The notes under the pieces are model-generated. The model was not told the origin of the DNA. It saw only the letters and a list, made by a program, of their open reading frames with translations, and ran no database searches. Made by a program: the position numbers and the translations under genes. Positions 37,771 through 46,772 of a stretch of DNA of 64,000 nucleotides are shown one piece after another. Where the stretch lies: NCBI RefSeq assembly GCF_012927085.1, contig NZ_JABBFX010000002.1:310001-374000 (forward strand). The letters are read 5' to 3'. Source of the stretch: Ramlibacter agri. Its GTDB lineage: Bacteria > Pseudomonadota > Gammaproteobacteria > Burkholderiales > Burkholderiaceae_C. How positions within the stretch are numbered: position 1 is the stretch's first letter; every line of letters begins with the position of its first letter.

Positions 37771-38638
37771 GCGCCATGCCCAGCACGATCAGCGCCGTGA
37801 TCGGCTCGCCGAACAGAAGCCAGGCCATGATGGCCGTGGTGGGCGGCACCAGGTACATGAGGCTGCTGACGGTGGTGGCTGCGCCGCGCTGGATCAACAG
37901 GTAGAGCAGCGAGCTGCCGCCCAGGGTCAGGCCCAGCACCGACCAGGCCAGCGCGCCGGCCAGCTGGCCGTTGAGGCTGCTGTCGGCCAGGGTCCAGCGG
38001 ATGGATTCGGTTTCCATCAACGCAAGCGGCAGGGTCGCGACGAAAGCGGCCGCCAGTTGCACCAGGTTGGCCGTGCGCACGTCGCAGGGCTGCACGAAAC
38101 GCTTCTGGTACAGCGTGCCGGCCGTGATGGAAGCCAGCGCGATCAACGCATAGGTGAGGTTCAGCGGGTTGACCTCGCCATGCCCCAGCTTCTGCCAGAC
38201 CACCAGCAGCAGGCCGGCGAGGCCCAGCGCCAGGCCGCCCCATTGGCGGCGCGCCACCTGGCCGCCGCGCATCGACACCCAGATCGCCGTCAGCACCGGC
38301 TGCAGGCCCACCAGCAAGGCCGCGAGGCCCGCGCCCATGCCCAGCTTCACCGCGGCCCAGACGCCGCCCAGGTAGCCCGCGTGCATGAAGATGCCGGTGA
38401 CCGCGAGGTGGCCAGCCTGGCGGCGGTCGCGCGGCCAGCTGGCGCGCACGGCCAGCGCCCACACGAGGAAACAGGCGACCGAGAACAGGTAGCGGAAGGC
38501 CAGGAATTTCATCGGCGGCGCATGCGGCATGCCGTAGCGCGCGACGATGAAGCCGGTGGACCAGATCAGGACGAAGACGGCCGGCATGGCCCGCACCAGC
38601 GGACCGGCCGGCTGCGCGGCCTGCGGCACGGCGGACAT
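37721..38638 (-). CDS. EamA/DMT-family drug/metabolite transporter
   Basis: This 305-residue protein has ten predicted helices in two EamA repeats, beginning AVFVLIWSTGFIVARYG (about residue 20). GVNPLNLTYAL-type linker regions and C-terminal FGEPITALIVLGMALTAVG complete the family pattern. The substrate is unknown. Its start directly abuts the pgsA stop (one base apart) on the same strand, and its 3' end overlaps the LysR gene tail-to-tail. Confidence 0.9.
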   Translation of the reverse strand: MSAVPQAAQPAGPLVRAMPAVFVLIWSTGFIVARYGMPHAPPMKFLAFRYLFSVACFLVWALAVRASWPRDRRQAGHLAVTGIFMHAGYLGGVWAAVKLGMGAGLAALLVGLQPVLTAIWVSMRGGQVARRQWGGLALGLAGLLLVVWQKLGHGEVNPLNLTYALIALASITAGTLYQKRFVQPCDVRTANLVQLAAAFVATLPLALMETESIRWTLADSSLNGQLAGALAWSVLGLTLGGSSLLYLLIQRGAATTVSSLMYLVPPTTAIMAWLLFGEPITALIVLGMALTAVGVSLVVRPPKRA

Positions 38639-39208
38639 CTAGTGCTTCACGCGGCGCCGGATCTCGGGCAGCGCCTTCTGCAGGTAGTAGATCATCGACC
38701 AGACGGTCAGGATGGCGGCGATCCAGATCAAGCCGGTACCCCACAGGTGCGTGTCGACCACGCCGAACAGCAGGCCGTTGTAAAGCAGGAAGGGGATGGC
38801 GACCATCTGCACGGTGGTCTTGACCTTGCCCAGCATGTGCACGGCCACGCTCTTGGAGGCGCCGATCTGCGCCATCCATTCGCGCAGGGCCGAGATCGCG
38901 ATTTCGCGGCCGATGATGATCAGCGCCACGAAGACGTCGGCCCGTTTCAGGTGCACCAGCACCAGCAGCGAGGCACAGACCAGGAACTTGTCGGCGACCG
39001 GGTCGAGGAAGGCGCCGAAGGACGACGTCTGATCGAGCTTGCGCGCCAAGTAGCCGTCCAGCCAGTCGGTCAAGGCGAACACGACGAACATCACCGTGGC
39101 CACCAGGTTCTGGGTGTGCGGCTCCAGTCCCAGATAGAACACCCCCACCAGCAGCGGGATGGCTACGATGCGCGTCCAGGTGAGTAGCGTCGGGACCGTG
39201 AAGAACAT
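38639..39208 (-). CDS. pgsA: CDP-diacylglycerol-glycerol-3-phosphate 3-phosphatidyltransferase
   Basis: PgsA makes phosphatidylglycerol phosphate, the committed step to phosphatidylglycerol and cardiolipin. The 189-residue multi-pass membrane protein carries the full CDP-alcohol phosphotransferase motif DGYLARKLDQTSSFGAFLDP followed by VADK (D-G-x2-A-R-x8-G-x3-D-x3-D). MFFTVPTLLTWTRIVAIPLL is the standard N-terminus. It follows uvrC on the same strand by 34 bases; the uvrC-pgsA order is common in proteobacteria. Confidence 0.95.
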   Translation of the reverse strand: MFFTVPTLLTWTRIVAIPLLVGVFYLGLEPHTQNLVATVMFVVFALTDWLDGYLARKLDQTSSFGAFLDPVADKFLVCASLLVLVHLKRADVFVALIIIGREIAISALREWMAQIGASKSVAVHMLGKVKTTVQMVAIPFLLYNGLLFGVVDTHLWGTGLIWIAAILTVWSMIYYLQKALPEIRRRVKH

Positions 39209-39242
39209 GGGCAGCGCTATTGTGCCTGAGCGGACAGGCCCG

Positions 39243-41387
39243 CTAGTGCAACGCCCGGTAGATCTCTTCCGCGAGCTCGCGCGAGATGCCTTCCACCGTG
39301 GCGATGTCCTCCACGCTGGCCGCCGCGACGCCCCGTACGCCGCCGAAGCGCTGCAGCAGGCGGGCGCGCTTCTTGGCGCCCACGCCGGGGATTTCCTCCA
39401 GCTGGCTGCCGCCCACGCGCACCCGCGCGCGGCGCGCCCGCATGCCGGTGATGGCGAAGCGGTGCGCCTCGTCGCGGATCTGCGCGATCAGCATCAGCGC
39501 CGCCGAGTCGCGGCCCAGGTAGACCTTTTCGCGGCCGTCGGCGAACACCAGTTCCTCCAGGCCGACCTTGCGGCCCTCGCCTTTTTCCACGCCGACGATC
39601 ACGGAGAGATCGAGGCCGAGCTCGGCGAAGACCTCGCGCGCCATGCTGACCTGGCCGCGGCCGCCGTCGACCAGCACCAGGTCCGGCAGGCGCTGGGCGC
39701 TGCCGCCGCCGCCGACCTTGACCTTCTTCGCCGGGGCCGCCAACTCCCCCGCCGCCGGTGCTTCCTGCACCGGGGGCAGCTCGCCGGCCGGCGCTTCCTG
39801 CACCGCGTCCAGCGGCACGAGGGCCACAGCCTCCTGCGCGTCGACCGCGGCTTCCTGCGCTTCGGCGGCATCGAAGGCGACCTCTTCCTCGCCTGGCGGC
39901 GGATTCGCATCGGGCGTGTCGCGCCCAGCCTGGGCCAGGCGCGCATAGCGGCGCGCCAGCACCTGGCGCATGGCCGCATAGTCGTCGCCAGGCGTGATGC
40001 CATCGATGTTGTAGCGGCGGTACTCGCGGTTCTGCATCGCATGGTGGTGGAACACCACGCAGGAAGCCTGGGTCGCCTCGCCCGCCGTATGCGAGATGTC
40101 GAAGCATTCGACGCGGAAGGTGTCCAGTTCGTCCGGCGCCAGGTCCAGCGAATCGACCAGCGCCCGCGTCCGGGCCTGCTGCGAGCCCTCTTCCGCCAGC
40201 AGCCGCGCCAGCTGCAGCTGCGCGTTCTTCTCCGCCATCTCCAGCCACAGCCGGCGCTGGCCGCGCGGGTTGTGCGCGGCGCCGATGCGCACGCCGGCCT
40301 GCTGCGACAGCGCGCCAATCAGTTCCGGGTCGACCGGGTGGCTGGTGATCAGGGCCGAGGGCACCGGCACGCCCAGGTAGTGCTGCGCGATGAAGGCTTC
40401 CAGCACCTGCACTTCGACCGGCTGCGCGGCGACGGCGTCCTCGCTGTCGCCCAGGTCCTGCAGCGCCGCCGCGTCCTCCACGTGGCTGGGGAAGTAGGCG
40501 CGGTCGCCCAGGTGGCGGCCGCCGCGCACCATGGCCAGGTTGACACAGGCCTTGCCGCCCTGCACCTGCACGGCCAGGATGTCGACGTCCTTGTCCGAAG
40601 CGGTGTCCACCGACTGCTGGTGCAGCACCTTGGACAGCGCGCTCATCTGGTTGCGCAGTTCGGCCGCCTGCTCGAACTCCAGCTTTTCCGCGTGCTCCAT
40701 CATGCGGTCTTCCAGGCCCTTCAGCACCTTCTGCGTGTCGCCGCGCAGGAAGGCCTCCGCGTTGGTCACGTCGCGCTGGTAGTCGTCGGCCGTCACGAAG
40801 CCCACGCAGGGGCCGGTGCAGCGCTTGATCTGGTACAGCAGGCAAGGCCGGGTGCGGTTGGCGAACACCGTGTCCTCGCAGGTGCGCAGCCGAAACACCT
40901 TCTGCAGCAGCTGGATCGACTCCTTCACCGCCCAGGCGCTGGGGTACGGGCCGAAGTAGCGATGCTTGCGATCCACTGCGCCACGGTAGTAGGCCACGCG
41001 CGGGAACACGACGGCCGCCGCGGCGCTGCCACGCTGGCTGGCGGGCACACCGACGCCGGTGATCTTGAGGTAGGGGTAGCTCTTGTCGTCGCGGAACAGG
41101 ATGTTGTAGCGCGGCGCCAGCGTCTTGATCAGGTTGTTCTCGAGCAGCAGCGCCTCGGCTTCCGAGCGCACCACCGTCGTTTCCAGCCGCACGATCTTGC
41201 CGACCATGTGGCCGATGCGCGTGCCGCCGTGGTTCTTGGTGAAGTAGCTGGAGACGCGCTTCTTCAGGTTGCGCGCCTTGCCGACGTACAGCACGCCGCC
41301 CTCGGCGTCGTAGTAGCGGTAGACGCCGGGCAGCGCGGGCAGCGCGGCGACCTGCGCCAGCAATTCTTCGGAGTGGTCCTGCACCAT
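39243..41387 (-). CDS. uvrC: Excinuclease ABC subunit C
   Basis: UvrC makes both incisions in nucleotide excision repair. The 714-residue protein has the GIY-YIG nuclease domain ([20 protein letters not shown], about residues 20-45), the cysteine cluster [19 protein letters not shown], and the UvrB-interacting UVR motif ([20 protein letters not shown]). The RNase-H-like second nuclease ([29 protein letters not shown]) and C-terminal helix-hairpin-helix pair ([20 protein letters not shown]) follow. An Ala/Glu/Pro-rich insert of about 75 residues (around 480-555) interrupts the second nuclease region and makes it longer than the 610 residues of E. coli. ATG 41387 is chosen over a TTG upstream. 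Confidence 0.95.
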   Translation of the reverse strand: MVQDHSEELLAQVAALPALPGVYRYYDAEGGVLYVGKARNLKKRVSSYFTKNHGGTRIGHMVGKIVRLETTVVRSEAEALLLENNLIKTLAPRYNILFRDDKSYPYLKITGVGVPASQRGSAAAAVVFPRVAYYRGAVDRKHRYFGPYPSAWAVKESIQLLQKVFRLRTCEDTVFANRTRPCLLYQIKRCTGPCVGFVTADDYQRDVTNAEAFLRGDTQKVLKGLEDRMMEHAEKLEFEQAAELRNQMSALSKVLHQQSVDTASDKDVDILAVQVQGGKACVNLAMVRGGRHLGDRAYFPSHVEDAAALQDLGDSEDAVAAQPVEVQVLEAFIAQHYLGVPVPSALITSHPVDPELIGALSQQAGVRIGAAHNPRGQRRLWLEMAEKNAQLQLARLLAEEGSQQARTRALVDSLDLAPDELDTFRVECFDISHTAGEATQASCVVFHHHAMQNREYRRYNIDGITPGDDYAAMRQVLARRYARLAQAGRDTPDANPPPGEEEVAFDAAEAQEAAVDAQEAVALVPLDAVQEAPAGELPPVQEAPAAGELAAPAKKVKVGGGGSAQRLPDLVLVDGGRGQVSMAREVFAELGLDLSVIVGVEKGEGRKVGLEELVFADGREKVYLGRDSAALMLIAQIRDEAHRFAITGMRARRARVRVGGSQLEEIPGVGAKKRARLLQRFGGVRGVAAASVEDIATVEGISRELAEEIYRALH

Positions 41388-41410
41388 AGGCCCTCTATTA
41401 TCCAAGCCGC

Positions 41411-42469
41411 ATGCGCTGGGACATTTTCTGCAAGGTCATCGACAACCACGGCGACGCCGGCGTCTGCTGGCGCCTGGCCAGCGAACTCGCGCGCCGCGGC
41501 GCCCTGGTGCGGCTGTGGATGGACGACCCGGCCCCGCTGGCCTGGATGGCGCCGGGCCATCCCGGCGTGGAGGTGGTGCACTGGACCGCGCAGGTGCCGG
41601 CGCACGCGCCGGGCGACGTCGTCGTCGAAGCCTTCGGCTGCGATCCGCCGCCGGAATTCGTCGCCCGGATGCGCGCGGCGCCGCGGCCACCGGCCTGGAT
41701 CAATCTCGAATACCTGTCGGCTGAAAGCTACGTCGAGCGCAGCCACGGCCTGCTCTCGCCGGTCCATTCCGGCCCGGGCGCCGGGCTGGCCAAGCACTTC
41801 TTCTACCCGGGCTTCAGCGAGCGCACCGGCGGGCTGCTGCGCGAACAGGACCTGCCGCAACGGCACGCGCAGTTCGACCGCGCGGCCTGGCTGCGTGGCC
41901 ATGGCGTCCAGCCAGGCGCGGCGCGGGTGGTGAGCCTGTTCTGCTACGAGCCGCCAGCCCTGCCCGAACTGCTGCGCCACCTGGCACAGGAACCGACCGA
42001 ATTGCTGGTCACCGCCGGCCGACCCACGGCCGCCATGCACGCGGCGCTGGCCCGGCTGGCAGCGGAACACGCCGGCTGGAACGCCCGCGGCCTGCTGCGC
42101 CCGCACTGGCTGCCCCTGCTGAGCCAGCGCGAGTACGACCAGCTGCTGTGGTCCTGCGACCTGAACTTCGTGCGTGGCGAAGATTCGCTGGTGCGCGGCC
42201 TGCTGGCCGGCAGGCCCTGCGTCTGGCACATCTACCCGCAGGACGACTTTGCCCACCACGCCAAGCTGGAGGCCTTCCTGCGCTGGCTGCAGCCGCCGGC
42301 GGACCTGGCCCGCTTCTTCCGGGTATGGAACGGGCTGGAAGAAGGCTTGCCGGCACCGGATTTCGCCGGCTGGCAGGCGCCGGCCGCGGAAACCTTGACG
42401 CGGATCGAGGCCTTGCCGGAGCTGGCCAGCGAGCTGGAGCGCTTCGCGGCCGGGCGAGGTAGAATATAG
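41411..42469 (+). CDS. earP: EF-P arginine rhamnosyltransferase EarP
   Basis: EarP (DUF2331, 352 residues) transfers rhamnose from dTDP-rhamnose to Arg32 of EF-P. It begins [20 protein letters not shown], carrying the conserved catalytic Asp residues. [35 protein letters not shown] and the C-terminal donor-binding loop [20 protein letters not shown] follow. It is divergent from uvrC and lies 103 bases before efp. The target EF-P here has Arg at position 32, so the pair is functionally consistent. Confidence 0.95.
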   Translation: MRWDIFCKVIDNHGDAGVCWRLASELARRGALVRLWMDDPAPLAWMAPGHPGVEVVHWTAQVPAHAPGDVVVEAFGCDPPPEFVARMRAAPRPPAWINLEYLSAESYVERSHGLLSPVHSGPGAGLAKHFFYPGFSERTGGLLREQDLPQRHAQFDRAAWLRGHGVQPGAARVVSLFCYEPPALPELLRHLAQEPTELLVTAGRPTAAMHAALARLAAEHAGWNARGLLRPHWLPLLSQREYDQLLWSCDLNFVRGEDSLVRGLLAGRPCVWHIYPQDDFAHHAKLEAFLRWLQPPADLARFFRVWNGLEEGLPAPDFAGWQAPAAETLTRIEALPELASELERFAAGRGRI

Positions 42470-42572
42470 AGCTTTGCGCGAGCCGGCACCGCCGCTCTTT
42501 GCGCGCCCCGTTACCGCCGCCCACCGCAACCAACCGTCTTGCGCGCCGCGGCTCTCACCGTAGACACCCGTC

Positions 42573-43127
42573 ATGAAAATCGCTCAAGAAATCCGCGCCG
42601 GCAACGTGATCATGCAGAACGGCCAGCCGTGGGTCGTGCTGAAGACCGAATACTCCCGCGGCGGCCGCAACTCGGCCACCGTGCGCATGAAGCTCAAGTC
42701 CCTGCTGAACAACCAGGGCACGGAAACCGTCTTCAAGGCCGACGACAAGATGGACCAGGTCATCCTCGACAAGAAGGACTGCACCTATTCCTACTTCGCC
42801 GACCCGATGTACGTCTGGATGGACGCCGACTACAACCAGTACGAAGTCGAAGCCGACAACATGGGCGACGCGCTGAACTACCTGCAAGACGGCCTGCCCG
42901 CCGAAGTGGTGTTCTACGAAGGCAAGGCCATCTCCGTCGAACTGCCCACCAGCGTCGAGCGCGAAATCACCTGGACCGAGCCCGCCGTCAAGGGCGACAC
43001 CTCCGGCAAGGTGCTGAAGCCCGCCAAGATCGCCACCGGCTTCGAAATCGGCGTGCCGATCTTCGTGGCCCAGGGCGACAAGGTCGAAATCGACACCCGC
43101 ACCGGCGAATACCGCCGTCGCGTCTAA
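42573..43127 (+). CDS. efp: Elongation factor P (Arg32 type)
   Basis: EF-P relieves ribosome stalling at polyproline. The 184-residue protein has the KOW-like domain I whose tip reads [16 protein letters not shown]. The modified position, residue 32, is Arg, as in EF-Ps rhamnosylated by EarP, not the Lys34 of E. coli. Domains II and III follow ([37 protein letters not shown]). A TAGAAT-like -10 near 42460 inside the end of earP may give it its own promoter. A strong terminator follows. Confidence 0.97.
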   Translation: MKIAQEIRAGNVIMQNGQPWVVLKTEYSRGGRNSATVRMKLKSLLNNQGTETVFKADDKMDQVILDKKDCTYSYFADPMYVWMDADYNQYEVEADNMGDALNYLQDGLPAEVVFYEGKAISVELPTSVEREITWTEPAVKGDTSGKVLKPAKIATGFEIGVPIFVAQGDKVEIDTRTGEYRRRV

Positions 43128-43145
43128 GCGCTCCCCAGCAGAATC

Positions 43146-43169
43146 AAGGCTCCGCAAGGAGCCTTTTTT
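43146..43169 (+). terminator. Intrinsic terminator of efp, overlapping the next gene's ribosome-binding site
   Basis: An eight-base-pair stem (AAGGCTCC with GGAGCCTT) and GCAA tetraloop are followed by six T. The 3' arm contains AAGGAG, spaced nine bases from the ATG of the next gene, so the only plausible Shine-Dalgarno of that gene lies inside the hairpin. Confidence 0.88.
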
Positions 43170-43170
43170 C

Positions 43171-43953
43171 ATGGACCTGCTCGCCATCGCCGCCCCCTTC
43201 CGGATGCAGCCCGGCCTGCAGCGGCTGGAAGCCGGCGCGCCGCACCTGACGCCGCTCGCCGAAGGCAGCGCGTTGTGGCGGGAGAAGCAGCAGGTGCTGG
43301 CTGCCGGCGCCAGCCGCCTGTGCGTGCCGGGCTACGACTCCGCCCCCGCGATCGACGCGATCCTGCGCCGCGCGCGGGCCGAAGGTATTGCAGCCAGCGA
43401 GCCCATCGAGCTCGCCTTCGAGCAGGATTTCGCGGTGCTCGACGGCGCCAGCACCGCCCTGCCCTGGCTGTGCGTCTGCGTGCCATCGCACTGGGCGCCG
43501 GAAGACAAGCTGGGCCTGCCTTTCACCGCGGTCCATGCCCCGGTGGCCGACAACGCCCTGCTGATGGCCGGCGCGCGCCAGCTGACGCAGCTGGTCACCG
43601 GCGGCGGCGAATGGGAGCGCCACGTCTGGACCCTCAGCCCCAGCGGCCGCTACGACCAGCACCCGCGCCGGCACCCGCGCGCGCCCTGGCCGAACACGCC
43701 CGACCCGGAGGCCTTCGCGGCGCAGTGCTTCCTGCGGGCGGAGCGGCAGACCTTCTTCCCGCTGAGGCCCGGCCACGCCGTGTTCACCATCCACGTGATG
43801 CTGCAGCCACTGGCCGAGGCGGTGGCGACGCCCGCGCAGGCCCGGCGCCTGCACGCGGCCCTGTCGACCATGAGCGACGCCGTGCTTGCCTACAAGGGCC
43901 TGGCGCCGGCGCGCGAACGCCTGCTGGCCTGGCTGGCCCGCCGGGGCGCCTGA
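43171..43953 (+). CDS. DUF3445 protein (haem-dependent oxidative N-demethylase-like)
   Basis: This 260-residue protein matches DUF3445, the family of the HODM alpha subunit. It has FRMQPGLQRLEAG at the start, ELAFEQDFAVLDG, and WAPEDKLGLPFTAVHAPVAD. EWERHVWTLSPSGRYDQHPR and the CFLRAERQTFFPLRPGHAVF / TIHVMLQPL core follow. In HODM the family binds haem; here no partner reductase subunit is adjacent, so catalytic function is uncertain. The start codon is two bases after the efp terminator T-run. Expression must therefore come from read-through or an internal promoter. Confidence 0.85.
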   Translation: MDLLAIAAPFRMQPGLQRLEAGAPHLTPLAEGSALWREKQQVLAAGASRLCVPGYDSAPAIDAILRRARAEGIAASEPIELAFEQDFAVLDGASTALPWLCVCVPSHWAPEDKLGLPFTAVHAPVADNALLMAGARQLTQLVTGGGEWERHVWTLSPSGRYDQHPRRHPRAPWPNTPDPEAFAAQCFLRAERQTFFPLRPGHAVFTIHVMLQPLAEAVATPAQARRLHAALSTMSDAVLAYKGLAPARERLLAWLARRGA

Positions 43954-43987
43954 AGTCCTGGAAGCGGCCGCGCGCTGCGCCTGTGAC

Positions 43988-44632
43988 TCAGCGCGTCAGG
44001 ACCCACACCAACACGCCACCCACGGCCACGAGCGACCCGGCCACGGCCATCCAGGCCATGGGATTCGGCCCGCGGCGGACTTTCGACTGCACCAGCTCCG
44101 GCGCGTTGGGCAATGGCGGCAGCGCCGTGATGAATTCCGCGGCGCTCTCCGCCGTGAACAGCTCCAGGGTGACCCGCTGCAGGGGACCCGCGGCGCGGCT
44201 GCGCATGCCGATATCGACCAGGCTGCCGCGCACGCGCGCGTACACCAGTTCCTCCAGCGCAATCTTGACGCGGTCTTCCTTCCAGCGCAGCCGCTCGCGG
44301 AAGCGCCCGGCCAGGCGTAGCGCCTTCGTCTGCACGCGCACCTCGATCTCGCCCTTGAAGACGGGCAAGGTCATCCCCGGCCCGGCGCTGTCCGCCAGCG
44401 CCGCGGTGTACACGGCCTGGATCACGGAATAGCTGCCGCTGCGGCTGGGTTCGAATGGATCGTCCGGCCGCATCTTGACCAGGTCGGCCACGGTCAGCTG
44501 GCGGCCGTTGCCGGCCACCACCACGTCCGCGCTCGCCAGGGCTTTCTTGATGCGCATGCCGACGATCGTGCGGCGGTCATACGGGCCGACCCGACGGCCC
44601 TGCAGCAGCACGTGATAAAGCGGGTTCTCCAA
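43988..44632 (-). CDS. Tail-anchored protein with GYF-like N-domain, unknown function
   Basis: This protein is 214 residues when read from TTG at 44632, a start supported by GAGGGGAG eight bases upstream; no good ATG exists until residue 26. Residues 1-50 (YHVLLQGRRVGPYDRRTIVG, then VVVAGNGRQLTVADLV) resemble the GYF_2/DUF4339 module that binds or docks to partner proteins. Residues about 80-165 form a beta-rich middle (FKGEIEVRVQTKALRL...VYARVRGSLVDIGM), possibly PH-like. A single C-terminal helix (MAWMAVAGSLVAVGGVLVWVL, residues about 190-211) would anchor it with the bulk in the cytoplasm. Function unknown. Confidence 0.75.
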   Translation of the reverse strand: MENPLYHVLLQGRRVGPYDRRTIVGMRIKKALASADVVVAGNGRQLTVADLVKMRPDDPFEPSRSGSYSVIQAVYTAALADSAGPGMTLPVFKGEIEVRVQTKALRLAGRFRERLRWKEDRVKIALEELVYARVRGSLVDIGMRSRAAGPLQRVTLELFTAESAAEFITALPPLPNAPELVQSKVRRGPNPMAWMAVAGSLVAVGGVLVWVLTR

Positions 44633-44713
44633 GACTCGCTCCCCTCTCGTCCGACGCAAGGATAGCGGGAAGGCGGCCCGGACCGGACTTTGAAAGCGGC
44701 CACAATGGGTCCT

Positions 44714-45616
44714 ATGTCTTCCACCCGCAACATCCACGACCGGCGCCTGGCGGACGCCTGGGCCACCCTGAAGGCGCATTCCGACCGCGGCCTGCCGCTG
44801 GACCCCGACGCCAGCCGGCTGGCCTTCGTCGACCCCGAGTTCCTGCTGCGCCGCGAAACCCGCGGCATCCGCTTCCAGCTGGAGCTGCTGAAACCGGACC
44901 TGGAGCAGCAGGAGCATGGCATCGAGAACACCATCGTCGTGTTCGGCAGCGCGCGCTTTCGCGACCAGTCGGACGCCGATGCCCTGGTCAAGCAAGCCGA
45001 GGCCGCGCCCCAGCCGCAAGCCGCGGATGCGGGCGGCGAGTCCGGCCCTGCCCGGATGGACGCACGCCGCGCCCGGGCGCTGGCCCGCAACGCCCACTAC
45101 TACGAGCAGGCCCGTGCCTTCGGCCGGCTGGTGGCCGAGTACAGCGCGGACAAGGAGCCGCGCGACATGCTGTTCGTGTGCACGGGCGGCGGCCCCGGCA
45201 TCATGGAAGCGGCCAACCGCGGCGCGCACGAGGCGGGCGGCATCAGCGTCGGCCTGTCGATCGCGCTGCCCATGGAAGAAGGCGCCAACCCCTACGTGAC
45301 GCCGGCGCTGAGCTTCAAGTTCCACTACTTCGCGCTGCGCAAGATGCACTTCATGATGCGGGCGAAGGCGCTGGTGGCCTTCCCCGGCGGCTTCGGCACG
45401 CTCGACGAGCTGTTCGAGGTGATCACGCTGGTGCAGACGCACAAGGCGCGCCAGGTGCCGATCGTGCTGTTCGGCTCCGACTACTGGAAGCGGCTGATCA
45501 ACTTCGAGATGCTGGTCGACGAAGGCGTGATCTCGGCGGCCGACCTGGACCTGTTCCAGTTCGCCGACGAGCCCCAGGCGGCCTGGGACATCATCAAGAC
45601 GTTTTATCGGCTCTGA
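44714..45616 (+). CDS. LOG-family nucleotide phosphoribohydrolase-like protein
   Basis: This roughly 300-residue Rossmann-fold protein of the LOG/TIGR00730 family has NTIVVFGSARFRDQ, the nucleotide-binding CTGGGPGIMEAANRGAHEAG and the signature PGGFGTLDELFEVITLVQT. Such proteins cleave nucleoside 5'-monophosphates to base and ribose 5-phosphate. This one is longer than plant-type LOGs, with an N-terminal 75-residue extension and an Ala/Gln-rich loop near residues 98-120. ATG 44714 is likely; ATG 44705 is also possible. Its end overlaps the convergent MFS gene by 23 bases. Confidence 0.88.
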   Translation: MSSTRNIHDRRLADAWATLKAHSDRGLPLDPDASRLAFVDPEFLLRRETRGIRFQLELLKPDLEQQEHGIENTIVVFGSARFRDQSDADALVKQAEAAPQPQAADAGGESGPARMDARRARALARNAHYYEQARAFGRLVAEYSADKEPRDMLFVCTGGGPGIMEAANRGAHEAGGISVGLSIALPMEEGANPYVTPALSFKFHYFALRKMHFMMRAKALVAFPGGFGTLDELFEVITLVQTHKARQVPIVLFGSDYWKRLINFEMLVDEGVISAADLDLFQFADEPQAAWDIIKTFYRL

Positions 45617-46772
45617 GGCCCAGCGCCACCTTCACCCCGGCGCCCACCGTCGCGGAGACCGTCCAGAACACGCCGCTGATGCCGATGGCCGCGCCCGCGG
45701 TGCCGAAGAGCAATGGCATGGCGACGCTGGACGCGTTGATCACCAGCATGCGCATGCCCACCGCCTCGCCGTGCCGGTGCTCCGGGGTGATGTGGTGCAG
45801 CATGCTCATCACCATCGGCTGCACCATGCCCAGCGCCGCGCCCAGCAGGATCGAGCAGGCGCCCATGGTCAGCGCGACGTGCATGAAGGGATACACCGCG
45901 TAGATCAGCGTGGTGGCGACCATCGCCGCCACGATCAGCACCCACTCGTGGAAGCGCGCGGCCAGCAGCGGCAGGAACACCCGCACGACCGCCGCCGCCG
46001 CGGCGAACAGGCCGAGGATGGTGCCGATGACCGAAGCGGACAAACCGCGCGCGTTGCCCAGCACCGGCACCACGAAGGTATGCACGTCCCAGGCCGAGGA
46101 CAGGAACCAGTTCACCAGGATCAGCCGGCGGAACATCGGGTCCAGCCACAGGTCCCAGGCCCCGCCGCTGGTCCGGTTGCGGCGCGCTTCGGGCGCGGGG
46201 CTTTCGCGCGCCGTGCGCACGAAATACCAGGTCGCCAGCGGCAGCAGGCCCATCACCGCGAAGGCGGTGCGGAAACCGGCGTGGTCGATCACGAAGCCGG
46301 CGACGAAGGGCCCCAGGAAGTTGGAGAAGGCGGGACCGATCGCAAGCCAGGAAAAGGCCCGCTTCAGCTCCATGCCGCCGCCGGCCGCGCGGCCCACATG
46401 CCGCTGCAGCGCGATGACGGCGGTGCCGGTCGCCCCACCAGTGAGCAAGGCGGCCAGGCACAGCACCGGAAAAATCGGAAAGGCCACCGCCAGCAAGCCG
46501 CCGGTGGCCGCGGCAACGACGCTCAGCGCGAACGGCCGCTTCAGCCCGTGCTTGTCCGCATAGCGGCCGGCCGGCAGCGACAGGAAGACCTGCGTCAGCG
46601 CGTAAAGCGACAGCAGCACGCCCACCGCCAGCTCGCTGTAGCCCTGGCGCAGCGCCAGCAGCGGCGAGGCCAGGCGCATGCCGGCCATCGTGGCGTGCAG
46701 GAAGACGTGGCCGGTGATCAGCCGGAACAGCTCGCGCGGACTGGCCGCGCTGTCAGGACTGGCCGTCGTCAC
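45594..46772 (-). CDS. Major facilitator superfamily transporter
   Basis: This 392-residue inner-membrane protein has about 12 helices and the MFS motif A loop SLPAGRYADKHGLKRPFALS between helices 2 and 3. GGATGTAVIALQRHVGRAAG is another conserved loop. The substrate is not apparent. Its start overlaps the rmuC stop by 20 bases, making it the last gene of a four-gene chain running from the antiporter at 50590. Confidence 0.9.
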   Translation of the reverse strand: MTTASPDSAASPRELFRLITGHVFLHATMAGMRLASPLLALRQGYSELAVGVLLSLYALTQVFLSLPAGRYADKHGLKRPFALSVVAAATGGLLAVAFPIFPVLCLAALLTGGATGTAVIALQRHVGRAAGGGMELKRAFSWLAIGPAFSNFLGPFVAGFVIDHAGFRTAFAVMGLLPLATWYFVRTARESPAPEARRNRTSGGAWDLWLDPMFRRLILVNWFLSSAWDVHTFVVPVLGNARGLSASVIGTILGLFAAAAAVVRVFLPLLAARFHEWVLIVAAMVATTLIYAVYPFMHVALTMGACSILLGAALGMVQPMVMSMLHHITPEHRHGEAVGMRMLVINASSVAMPLLFGTAGAAIGISGVFWTVSATVGAGVKVALGLRADKTS

